Source: Shinisaurus crocodilurus (lineage: Eukaryota; Chordata; Lepidosauria; Squamata; Shinisauridae). From it: a stretch of 64,000 nucleotides of DNA. The notes under the pieces were generated by a model. The model was not told the origin of the DNA and ran no database searches. It saw nothing but the letters and a program-made list of their open reading frames with translations. The stretch spans positions 116,503,379 to 116,567,378 of the forward strand of contig CM037876.1 in NCBI GenBank assembly GCA_021292165.1. The letters are read 5' to 3'. Every line of letters starts with the position of its first letter. The stretch's first letter is position 1. The translations under genes and the position numbers were made by a program. This document shows, piece by piece, positions 54,867 through 64,000 of this stretch.

Positions 54867-55114
54867 AGAGTTTCCTCCAGAGCAGCTGGAACCCAGGCTG
54901 AAACGCTGAATTGGCCTGGAAAGCAGTGATGCCCACAGAGTAATAGGTTAGATTAATGTGTTATAATCTATGGGTTGATGCAATTGGACAGTCCACTAAT
55001 ATTGATTGCCTTATATTATGGTGCCATTCAGTGTCACTTATCACCATTGCAGTTAATTACTTGTAAATGTCCTGATTGTTGGTGACAACAAGCTTCTCCT
55101 CGTCCAGTGCTAAT
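53851..55114. other. Intergenic with mixed CA/CG microsatellite
   Basis: A purine-pyrimidine alternating run (GCGC then CACA) occupies about 54822-54867 and could adopt Z-DNA. No gene was recognised. Confidence 0.5.
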
Positions 55115-55300
55115 GTGATGGGGTGGTGGCTAGAGTTTAGACACCCTAGTTGAAATCTCTGCTCAGCTTTAAGGTTCAGTGAGTGGCCATGGACAAGTGA
55201 CCATCTCTAAGCCTCGTCTATTTCACAACACAGTTGTGAGCCAGCCAAAAATGCCACTCTGAGCTCCTTAGAGAAGGGTGGGATGTGAATATAATACATA
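55115..55300 (+). repeat. Decayed Sauria-type SINE
   Basis: GATGGGGTGGTGGCTAGAG head, GAAATCTCTGCTCAGC, CATGGACAAGTGACCATCTC core, TTCACAACACAGTTGTGAG and AGAGAAGGGTGGGATGTG tail. All blocks are in order but weak. Confidence 0.6.
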
Positions 55301-55761
55301 CACAGGCTAGGGTTGGATTCATCATAAGAACATAAGAAGAGCCGTGCTGGATCAGACCAAGGATCCATCTCATCCAGCATTCTGTTCACACAGCAGCCAA
55401 CCAGCTGCCCACGGGAAACCCACAAGCAGGACATGAGTGCAACAGCACCGTCCCACCCATGTTCCCCAGCAACTAGTGTACATAGGCATATTGCCTCTGA
55501 TACTGGAGGTAGCATATAGCCATCAGAACTAGTAGCCATTGATAGCCTTCTCCTCCATGAATTTGTCCACCACCACCCCTTTTAAAGCCGTCCAAATAGG
55601 TGGCTGTCATTACATCTTGTAGAAGTGAATTCCATAGATTAACTATGTGCTGTGTACTTCCTTTTATCTGTCCTGAACCTCCCACCAATCAGCCTCATGG
55701 GATGACTCTGGGTTCTAGTACTATGAGAGAGGGAGAAAAATGCCTATCACTTTCTCCACAG

Positions 55762-56025
55762 TCTAGGGATGTAACCGCTCGCCTTGAGCAGGTGTAGCGG
55801 GCTGAAATTGGCCCCACTCACACCCGCCCAAGGCAAGCGGGCCTTACCGGGTCCCGGTCCCCACTCGCCTCTCCGCGGCGAACCGCCCACTCCTGCCATG
55901 ATGGTCCCGTCATGGCTGGCTCAGGCAGCTCGAGCGGCGCGGAGAATTGCTCCACGCCGCTGAGGATCAAATGGTGGGGGCCCCGCCGCGGAGAGGCGAG
56001 GCGGGGTGCCCCCCCCAGGTACGTG
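55762..56025. mobile_element. GC-rich foldback element inside LINE
   Basis: Begins CTAGGGATGTAACCGCTCGC. The first 75 bp form a palindrome (CCGCTCGCCTTGAGC facing GCCCAAGGCAAGCGG). A perfect 17-bp inverted repeat, CTCGCCTCTCCGCGGCG (55864-55880) against 55984-56000, brackets the rest. The LINE sequence continues on both sides (TTTCTCCACA then ACACCATGCAC). Related copies are at 32636-32701 and 57040-57252. Confidence 0.8.
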
Positions 56026-56532
56026 AACACCATGCACAATTTTGTACGCCTCTATCATGTCTCGCCTTTCTTCTAAGCTAAACATTCCCAGATGTTGTAA
56101 CCTTTTCTCATAGGGGACTTGCTCCAGTCCCTTGATAATTTTAGTCGCCCTTTTCTGCACTTTTTCCGACTCTACAATATCCTTTTTAGGTGCGGTGACC
56201 AGAACTGTACACAGTACCCCAAGTGTGGTCCCACCATAGATTTGTATAAGGGAGTATGACCTTGGCAGTTTTATTTTCAAAATCCTAATTATGCCTAACA
56301 TGCTGTTTGCCTTTTTCACAGGAACTCCACACTGGGTAGACATATTCATTGAGGCCCAAGCTGTCTGCCACAACCCCAAGATCTCTTTCTTGGTCAGGCA
56401 CTGCTAGCTCAGATACCATCAACTTATAATTGAAGCTGGGATTTTTTGCCCCAGCATGCATCACTTTATGCTTGCTTACACTTGCTTACATTGAACCGCA
56501 TTCGCCATTTTGATGCCCATTCTCCCAATTTG

Positions 56533-56765
56533 TCAGTGTGGCATAGTGGTGAGAGTGTTGGACTGGGACTCAGGAGATCCGGGTTCTAGTCCCTGCTCGG
56601 CCATGAAACTCACTGGGTGACTTTGGGCCAGTCACTGACACTCAGCCTAACCTACCTCACAGGGTTGCTGTGAGGATAAAATGGAGAGGAGGATGAGGAT
56701 TATGTAAGCCACCTTGGGTTCCTTGCAGGAAAAAAGGTGGGGTATAAATATAATAAATAAACAAA
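56533..56765 (+). repeat. Sauria SINE inside LINE, with target duplication
   Basis: Full length, flanked by the 7-bp duplication CAATTTG (56526-56532 and 56766-56772). It interrupts the LINE reverse transcriptase, which continues on either side. Confidence 0.95.
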
Positions 56766-57039
56766 CAATTTGGAGAGATCCTTTTGAAGCTCCTCACAAT
56801 CCCTTTTTGTTTTAACACCCTAAATAATTTGGTGTCATCAGCAAACTTGGCCATCTTGCTGCTCACTCCTAATTCCAGATCATTTATGAACAGGTTGAAA
56901 AGCATTGGTCCCAATACAGATCCCTGTGGGACCCCACTGTTTACATCCCTCCATTGGGAGAATTTACCATTTATTCCTACTCTGTTTTCTGTTCCTAACT
57001 CTGTTAAGCCATGTTGCCCTGGTTTCTACGGAAAATACG

Positions 57040-57252
57040 TAGAATTGGGGTCCCGGCGCAAAGCGCAGGGTCCCGGCACATCACTTCCGGCCAGCCGGAA
57101 GTGACGCGATGGGACCGGCGCAGGCAGCGTGGCTGGCACGAGCGGCGTGGAGAATCGCTCCACGCTGCTGAGGATCAAGCGGTGGGGGGGGGACCTGCTG
57201 CAGAGAGGCGAGGTGGAGTGGGGCCCCCAGCCAGGTACATGGACATCCCTAG
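57040..57252. mobile_element. GC-rich foldback element, variant copy
   Basis: Shares GAGCGGCGTGGAGAATCGC, TCCACGCTGCTGAGGATCAAG and CAGAGAGGCGAGG with the copy at 55762, and ends CAGGTACATGGACATCCCTAG. That end is the inverted form of the CTAGGGATGT start. It contains a perfect 10-bp palindromic pair, TCACTTCCGG and CCGGAAGTGA, with a 4-bp spacer at 57081-57104. Confidence 0.75.
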
Positions 57253-58572
57253 CTTGAGATTGATAGGCAAATGGTCAAGGAGCACCTGATTACTTTGAAC
57301 GACTTCAAATCTCCAGGGTCTGACAAACTGCATCCTAGAATAATGAAAGAACTGGCAGAAGAACTGAGAAATCATGGAGGACAGGTGAAGTGCCAGATGA
57401 CTGGAGGAGGGCAAATGTTCCTATCTTCAAAATGGGCAAGAAGGAGGAACCTGGGAACTATAGGCCAGTCAGTCTGACATCAATCCCTGGGGAAATCCTG
57501 GAGCAGATTATAAAGAAGTCAGTCTGCAAGTACCTTGAAAAGAATGCAGTGATTACTAGAAGCCAACATGGATTTGTCAAAAACAAATCCTGCCAGACCA
57601 ACCTGATTTCATTTTTTGATCGGGTAACCTCCCTTGTGGACTGTGTGAATGCTGTGGACATCATATATCTGCATTGAGCAGGGGGTTGGACTCGATGGCC
57701 TTGTAGGCCCCTTCCAACTCTACTTTTCTATGATTCTATGACTTCAGCAAAGCTTTCAACAAAGTGCCTGGAGCACTGGGCTGAAAACAACAAAATGAAA
57801 TTTAATAGGGATAAATGCCAAGTGCTGCACCTAGGGAAAGGAAACCAAATGCACAGTTACATGATGGGGGATACTTGGCTCAACAATACCATAAGCGAGA
57901 AGGATCTTGGAATTGTTGTAGATCACAAACTGAATATGAGCCAGAAATGCGATGTGGTTGCAAAGAAGGCAAATGCTATTTTAAGCTGCATTAATAGAAG
58001 TATAGCTTCCAAATCGTGGAAAGTACTAGTTCCCCTCTACTCAGCACTGGTTAGGCCTCATCTTGAGTACTGCGTCCAGTTCTGGGCACCACACTTTAAG
58101 AAGGATGTAGAAAAACTGGAAAGGGTTTGAAGGAGGGCAACAAAGATGATAAAGGGACTGGAAACAAGGTCCTATGAGGAGAGACTGAAAGAACTGGGCT
58201 TGTTTAGCCTTCAGAAGAGAAGACTGAGGTGAGATATGATAGCACTCTTCAAGTAGTTGAAAAGCTGCCACACAGAGGAGGGCCAGGATCTCTTCTCGAT
58301 CATCCCAGTTTGCAGGACACGGAATAATGGGCTCAAGTTACAGGAAATCAGATTCCAGCTGAACATCAAGAAAAAATTCCTGACTTTTAGAGCAATACAA
58401 CAATGGAACCAACTACCTAGGGAGGTGGTGGGCTCTCCCACTCTGGAGGCATTCAAGGTGCAGCTGGACTGCCATCTGTCAGGGATGCTCTGACTTGAAT
58501 TCCTGCATTGAGCAGGGAGTTGGACTCAATGGCCTTATAGGCCCCTTCCAACTCTACTAATCTATGATTCCA
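57253..58572 (+). mobile_element. CR1 LINE, 5'-truncated, with internal deletion
   Basis: Starts at LEIDRQMVKEHLITLNDFKSPG and reads GNYRPVSLTSIPGEILEQ, SQHGFVKNKSCQTNLISFFD, a short foreign CR1 tail (57668-57741), then DFSKAFNKVP. It jumps to LEHWAENNKMKFNRDKCQV, DLGIVVDHKLNMSQKCD, the 3' end and tail TCTATGATTCC. The SGVPQGS and FADD region is deleted. Frameshifts near 57400 and a TGA near 58128 are visible. Confidence 0.92.
57668..57741 (+). mobile_element. CR1 3' end nested inside a CR1 copy
   Basis: CTGCATTGAGCAGGGGGTTG, GACTCGATGGCCTTGTAGG, CCCCTTCCAACTCTAC and TATGATTCTATG interrupt the frame exactly between IIYL and DFSKAF of the host CR1 reverse transcriptase. Confidence 0.9.
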
Positions 58573-58744
58573 TGAAATCAATTTTGGGCTTATGCAACAC
58601 TGACATTAAGCACCCTCTGAAGCTTCTTAAGTTTGAAGGTTCAGGAACAGCCTACTTCATTTTGGAGTGCTTCAGACAAGAGCCACTTCATGATTTCAGA
58701 GGTGGTCCAAATACATCAGAAGCAGAAGCAGACCATTTCAGTTT

Positions 58745-58935
58745 GGTAGGGCAGGGATGAAGCTCAGTGGTAGAATTTTGCATGCAGAAGGTCCCAGGTT
58801 CAATTTCTGACATCTCCAGGTTGGGCTGGAAAAACTCCTGCCTGAAATCCTGGAGAGCTGCAGCTTCCAGTATGTGTCAACAGCACTGGGCTAGAAGGAC
58901 CAACATGAGGCAGCTTCCTAGGTTCCCTTGGTATG
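58745..58935 (+). repeat. tRNA-Ala-type SINE
   Basis: GGGATGAAGCTCAGTGGTAG, TTTGCATGCAGAAGGTCCC, GGTTCAATTTCTGACATCTC, CTCCTGCCTGAAATCCTGG, GAGAGCTGC and GAGGCAGCTTCCTAGGTTCC match the element at 31337. Confidence 0.88.
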
Positions 58936-60327
58936 CTCTATTTCTTACTACCTGGATTCTTCATTTTCCGCTTCAGTGCCACAACTTGGTTTCCTTTATT
59001 ACTAAATATCTGTATTTTATGAATATGACACATTCACCTATTCATATATGTGACAAGTGAACAGAGTAATAGAAAACCTCACTTCCCTCCAAATATGAGG
59101 AAGAAAACCCAATGAAACATTGCTTTTAGGAACATAATGTCAAGTTTATTGAATGATTTAGCATGCACACACACACATACACACATATATTGACTATATA
59201 GTTTATTTTAGGGTGAAAGGAATACATTAGCTATAGTTCCGTGATGTCCCCCCCCCCCTTCTTCTTCTCCTGAGGGCATTCTTTAATGAAGTAAAGCAGC
59301 TGCCGTTGGCTTTAGGTTAAGGGCTGGTCAGTGTGTGTGTGTGTTTTAGGTCTTTCTTTCCCAGCCACTTGTCTACTCACATTTCAATCCCCTCTGCTGC
59401 TTTTCTCTGAGAAAGGTAAAAGATACAAGGAATCCCTCCCCGCCCCCACCCCACCATTCTTCTGTTCCACAGTTGCTTTGTCTGATAAAAAATAATCCTT
59501 GGAAAAAGAATCATGGATTGTATAAATGAAACTAATTTGCATCAGTGGAGGGGATCTGGGACATTTAGGGTGCAACCCTATGCTGCTAGACACTGTCCAG
59601 ATGGCCATAGGATAATCTGGAGTCCTAGCTCTGACCTCAGAAATGTGCTCCGAGGTCAGAGCTGGGACTCCAAATTTGGAACGCCCTCCCGCCGCCCTCG
59701 CAGCCAGCATGGAATATCAGTAACAAGGTTTGAGCTTCATTCATATCCACAAATGTGGAAATATGTCAAATGTAGAATTCAATGCACCTTTATTGCAGGT
59801 CTAGATCTGAGGATACATACATGAGGGTGGAATGGAACAATACAATTTGGCTCGTAGTACCATTTTCCTATCCTTGGGGATGAAAATGTAAGTTTAGGTC
59901 ATAAGCAGCCCATAACATTTTAGTTACCCTGTGTAGGATTAAAAAGACACCTGAACAGGAATAAGTATCCTACCACTTACTTACCATGGCAATGTTCTGA
60001 CGAAGTAAGTTTGGTATGCAACTCAGCATTACTATTTATCCTTATGTTTAACTTCAATAATAATTCAAATGTGACTCCTTAAGCTCCTGCTTAATGTGTT
60101 TATCAAATCCATTTTGCTGTGGCATTGAATCCCTCTCCTAGAGCATCTGAAATATGGGATTCTTTTCATATCTAATTTGACTTCTAGTGCTTGCAAGCCT
60201 GCTCCTCTTTCCCTGCCTAATGTCCTGCAAATATACGCTATAAAATAGAAGGAAGGGCTAGATCATAAAAAGAAATCTATTAAGGTTGCTTAAGAAGCAG
60301 GTGGTTACATGGTAGTCATGACAACTA
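58936..60327. other. Intergenic with a 20-bp perfect-type inverted repeat
   Basis: No gene was recognised. A stem with 20-nt arms (59619-59638 against 59652-59671, one mismatch, 13-nt loop) is present within a CA-poor region. A (CA)n tract lies near 59167-59187. Confidence 0.5.
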
Positions 60328-60512
60328 GGAACATAGGAAGCAGATCCTACCAGTTGTCCATCTAGCCTAGTATTGTCTACTCTGGCTAGCAGTGAGACTC
60401 CAGGTTTACGGGGTGAGGTGGGTCTCTCCCATCACCTACCTAATCTTTGAACTGGAGATGCCAGGGATTGAACCTGGGGACTGCTGCCGTTTTTGCTCTA
60501 CCACTGCTCTGC
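60328..60512 (-). repeat. tRNA-Ala-type SINE, minus strand
   Basis: Plus strand shows AGGAACATAGGAAGC, CATCTAGCCTAGTATTGTC, GAGATGCCAGGGATTGAACC and TGCTCTACCACTGCTCTGCC, the reverse complement of the SINE at 58745. Confidence 0.85.
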
Positions 60513-62471
60513 CCTATGCAACTGTACTTACTGCCCTTTTTTGTTTCTGATCTTTTTCTCTTTTTTTAGGGGAAACCATGCACAGTCATCTCTGCTTCTT
60601 TGATAAAGAATTGGCTTGTGCTGGAGAAATCCAAGCAGAAATCTTCTCTTAGGACGTGTCCATAAAACAATGGCCTATGCTCCTGGCTGACCACCAAAGC
60701 CCTAATGGAACATATTCCAGAAAAATAGTCACATTACTCTGGTGTACCAAAAACAACAAACAGTTTTATGAACTTTAAAGGCTAACAATAACATATTTAT
60801 TGTGGCAAAAGCATCTGTGGGCTAGAATCCAGCTGGTCAGATGCATTAGGAGCTGCTGACAAAATGGACTCTAGTTCATTTATTATGTTACAGTAAAGAA
60901 GTCTTGAAGGTGCTTCAAACAGTACTGAAAGACAGCTACAGATGCCATTCTGTTTCCTACTTCCACATACTGAACAGCCACACCCTTCCCCCCCCCCCCA
61001 CATTCCCACCCCAACACCCTCCTGATTCTTGCATTACATCCTGCACTGTTCAGACCATGGAAATGAGCAACCAAACTACACCACAGGCCCAGTGGGCTAG
61101 ACAACATGGCTTTAATCCACTTGCCCAAAGAATCAGAATATCAACACATACTTATACATTGCATGAAGAAAAAATACTTTAGCTGTGAGTCCTGTTTAAC
61201 AGATGTGGGTCAGTAATTAAGTCAATCCTGAGGAAGAAATTCTTTATACTAGGCTGGGATCTGGTACTGTGGTAAAGAATTTAGAAAGGCTGCTCAGAAA
61301 ATTCTTTTCAAAAGTAACTTGTTTCTTCCCTCTGTTTTATGATAGCAGGTGGATGGGAGAAAAGGAAGAGAAAACTGAGGAAATGAAATGTTGAGCCGAG
61401 GTCTCACATTATTGGCCTGGGAAGACTTCATTGTTTTCAGGACCGATGGGTCATCACAGGTTTCTGTAAAGTATCAAAACACTGATGTGAATCTTTTGGA
61501 ATTAACAACCATCACTACAGGTAGGGCTGGAATGAAATTGCCCATTCATTTTTCCTATTCCCATTCACAGAGAATTCAGGGCATTTCAGGGTTTTTTAGA
61601 AGCAGAGATGAAATGAAGCCCCAGATGTTCCCATGGTTGGTACCGGCCATTTTCCCCCAGGGGGCATCAGAGTGAGAGCAGGAGACACTGCCCTCACTCT
61701 GACTGGCTTGGTGCCGTTCTGAAACCGATCAGGGTAAGGGCATTGCTTCCCATATTTTGTTTTTTGTTTTGTTTTGTTTTGTTATTGAATTTTCCAAAAC
61801 TACAACAAATTATATTTGGCTTCCGCCTCATTGTCTGACAAACATTACCAATCCTTATCCAATCTAAATTTCCTCTATTTTCACAGAAAGAATTTCTATC
61901 ACCTTACCAATATTCAAAAATCAAAACCCAAAGTTATTAAGCCATATTTTGTTTTAATGCCTCCTGGGGGGGAAATTGTGTCTGTTAGCCACCAGGACAC
62001 ACAGGATGTCTGTCATCACCAGCACTGTGGCAAGAACTGGTGATAGTGGAGCAAGGTGAAGGGATAGATTTGGGGGGACCCCCCCCACTTCCCCCTGAAT
62101 TTCAAGCTGAAAGTCCTTTTGAAAAAACCCCACAACTATTTAGCTCAGCCATTAACACAAAGCTCATTTATTTGATGGAATTAATTCCTCTCTTACCCCT
62201 GGGTTCTGGTCCCATCTCTGTAACCTTTTAAAAGATGACTAATAATGAAATCTCAAGTGCACCATAGAGATTCTGGGTGATCATTCCTCTGGATTGTAAC
62301 CCCAAGAGTCCTCCCACACTAGGATTTTTTTCCAATGAGGCCAGTCATTTATTTCTGAGGAACTGGATGTTCTTCCCAAACCAATGGGTTTCCATCCAAT
62401 TCCCACAATAGTGCCAGTCTGTTTTTGTAGTGATTTTGAATGTTCCCACTGAGAGTTTCAAGTATGATAGC
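60513..62471. other. Intergenic, no gene recognised
   Basis: Contains a C-run near 60989-60999 and a TTTTG repeat near 61759-61785. No exon was supported. Confidence 0.5.
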
Positions 62472-63250
62472 TTTATTGTTTTACCTGTTTTGAAGGTGAG
62501 GTTTATAACATGGTTGGAAATGGGTATGTAATTCTACCTCCTGCATTACCTGCCTGGCTTCCTCACCTGTGTGCAGGTGGAGGAAACAACTCCATACACC
62601 TTTACGAAATTAGAATACTATCATGCTTGCTAGCCCTGGTGCAAACACAGGGCCTTTTAAAATACTCCCCATTCTTGGACCAGCAGCAGATATGGCAGGA
62701 TCAGGGGTGGGTGCTTCTAATGTTGGAGAGAGTGCCTCCTAATGGAACCAGGTTTGAAAAAAACCTGTGATCTGTGTTCTGTACATGGGCACTAGATAAT
62801 GCACAATTACCACTGAATAGGATTTTTGTCTTCTCTAGAAGCACCCCCAGTCTGGACAATGTATTGTTCATGCATGTATCGGAAGTACAAAATGTTTGTG
62901 GGATTATATCATCAGAAGGAATATTTGCATGATGTGAAAGCCTACTAGCTGTCTTTCCATTCTGTCTGATGTCTAATGAAAAGTGTGGAATAACTCAGAG
63001 ATTTGTACATTCTCATATTAAAAGAGGTTGGACTGATAAAAGATCGCATATGTCCTACTTTGACTTGACTACATATTTATAGCCCACTATCAAGGAACAA
63101 TACTCCTGTTTCTTTCTGTTTGTTTTAGTTCGGGCATCTCAAAGCAAGCTGATGTTTGTGAACTGCACTGACTCCTCGGTTTTGGACTCTTCCCCTCTGT
63201 CCTTGGTGTCCATGGCTGATGATGACTGGCTCTGTTTTTCCAGCCTGTTC
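62472..63250 (-). other. MLPH: Probable MLPH 3' untranslated region
   Basis: The sequence downstream of the MLPH stop. The first minus-strand AATAAA that I noticed is at 62477-62472, giving a 3' UTR of about 780 nt. The exact end is inferred only from the signal. Confidence 0.45.
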
Positions 63251-63351
63251 TCAACCTATATAAAGGCAATACGCTCGTTCCTGAATACTTGCCGCAAAGA
63301 TGCGATCTGCTTTCCTGTTCCTTCCATTTGGGTTTCGCTGTGTCAAAGATC
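63251..63351 (-). CDS. MLPH: Melanophilin, last coding exon
   Basis: On the minus strand an acceptor (GAACTCCTATTATACAG) is followed by a phase-1 exon reading GSLTQRNPN, then GRNRKADRIFAAS and a 12-residue tail, with TGA at 63253-63251. GSLTQRNPN matches the C-terminal end of melanophilin (GSLTQRNPNARK in human, from memory), in which the last exon also starts around the RGSLT junction. Melanophilin links RAB27A on melanosomes to myosin Va; its last residues follow the actin-binding region. Beyond RK the sequence differs from the human ending. All other MLPH exons would lie beyond 64000, since the gene runs right to left. The assignment rests on one short exon plus the conserved position next to PRLH. 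Confidence 0.8.
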
Positions 63352-63644
63352 CTGTATAATAGGAGTTCCGAGCAAATGATTCAGCATTGCCTTGAAAAAT
63401 TAAACACACCCACACACACATTAATTATGACATGTCAGTGTCAGGATAAAATCGCTCATGCTTAGTTACTACTGAAGTGCTTGTCCAGTGCCAGTACTTG
63501 GAAAGGATGGAGAAGGGACTTAAGTTATATAAGAAGAGTTACATTACAAGGAGGGAGAGAAATCATGGGTACAAAACACAATCTAGGAATGGATGTCCAT
63601 TAAATCAGCCTCTAAAAATAGGTGGGTTTCTTTGTGGCCCTTTT

Positions 63645-63868
63645 GGGTCAAAGTGCTTCATGGACATGATCTTGTTCTCATTCTTACAACAGCTCTGTAA
63701 CGTAGGTAAGAATTATTATCTCCATATTGTAGTTGTGGGGGCTGATGCTAAATGAGGAGTCAAGCATATTTCCTAAGGGTTGCCCAGTCAGTTCATGTCA
63801 GAGGCAAGATTTGAACCAGGGACTTCCTGATTCATAGCTCAGGCTTTTAGCCATTGTGCTACATCAGT
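63645..63868 (-). repeat. MIR-like ancient SINE in MLPH region
   Basis: Plus strand: TCAAAGTGCTTCATGGACAT, TTCTTACAACAGCTCTGTAA, GGGTTGCCCAGTCAGTTCAT, GAGGCAAGATTTGAACCAGG and TTTTAGCCATTGTGCTACA, the reverse complement of the MIR layout. It probably lies in the last MLPH intron. Confidence 0.7.
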
Positions 63869-64000
63869 TCTTAAGACTTTCTTGAACACAGTGAATTTAG
63901 ATACCAAAGAGATAGCCCCACCATTGATCTAACTTTACAATGCATATTTCCCCCCAAATACAAATTTTCATGCTTTAGTCAATGGGGGTGAGATACACAC

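Larger units (their letters stand above)
55323..57015 (-). mobile_element. CR1-like LINE (second family), twice interrupted
   Basis: The minus-strand reverse transcriptase reads [33 protein letters not shown] and, after the SINE, MRFNVSKCKVMHAG-type sequence. Then come ANSMLGIIRILKIKLP, KVQKRATKIIKGLEQVPYEK and LQHLGMFSLEERRD. The 3' UTR has the CTTATGTTCTTATG tail (reverse complement at 55323). It is a different family from the main CR1: the tail motif, KIIKGLEQVPYEK and LEERRD differ. A GC-rich foldback element (55762-56025) and a Sauria SINE (56533-56765) sit inside it. Several frameshifts; dead and 5'-truncated. Confidence 0.85.

Noticed and set aside
63146..63215. Small minus-strand frame starting MDTKDRGEESK after a good CAGCCATGG context
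   Set aside because: It lies just after the MLPH stop codon, is only 24 codons and has no splice donor; best seen as 3' UTR sequence.

Overview
The window is vertebrate nuclear DNA, almost certainly from a squamate reptile and more likely a lizard. It is crowded with tRNA-derived SINEs whose body and Bov-B-like 3' tail fit the Sauria SINE family. It also holds CR1 and L2 LINEs, hAT, Tigger-like and Helitron DNA transposons, MIR-like relics and AT-rich intergenic DNA. Host protein-coding sequence is very sparse.

Three host loci can be read and they fix the chromosomal position. On the minus strand the last coding exon of melanophilin (MLPH) lies at 63251-63351. Also on the minus strand is a complete two-coding-exon prolactin-releasing peptide precursor (PRLH), with coding exons at 47724-47826 and 44359-44513 and an intron of about 3.2 kb. 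On the plus strand at 40694-40870 is a damaged RAB17 P-loop exon with splice sites. As I recall the human 2q37.3 order, it is MLPH, PRLH, then RAB17 on the opposite strand; the order and orientations here match. RAB17 looks like a pseudogene: it has a 1-nt deletion with an early stop, a changed P-loop and no sister exons before PRLH.

Layout: 1-8.7 kb is AT-rich intergenic DNA with SINEs, MITEs and one LTR-like segment. 8.78-13.74 kb is a near full-length CR1 LINE on the minus strand. Its ORF1 (zinc finger, coiled coil, SGNH esterase) is intact. Its ORF2 is broken by a stop, frameshifts and a hAT insertion with a perfect 8-bp target duplication. 14.0-14.55 kb is a minisatellite. 18.4-24 kb holds an L2 remnant, a 5S-CR1 chimeric SINE and a candidate solo LTR with internal tandem repeats. 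27.7-29.3 kb has two related Helitrons. 30-36 kb is the most unusual part: a CpG-rich block, two decayed 5S-like units, a Tigger-like MITE, another 5S-CR1 SINE, and two related hAT elements with GC-rich, promoter-like or exon-like cargo. The larger hAT carries a further hAT nested inside it. 37-43 kb holds CR1, L2 and foldback fragments around the RAB17 relic. 44.2-47.9 kb is PRLH. 48-63 kb is intergenic repeat-rich DNA between PRLH and MLPH, including a LINE interrupted by a GC-rich foldback element and a SINE.

The most unusual candidates are the cargo-carrying hATs, the 5S-CR1 SINE, the GC-rich foldback family and the decayed RAB17 beside an apparently intact PRLH. Boundaries given with target duplications were read directly. 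Family names rest on recognition of motifs and were not checked against a database.
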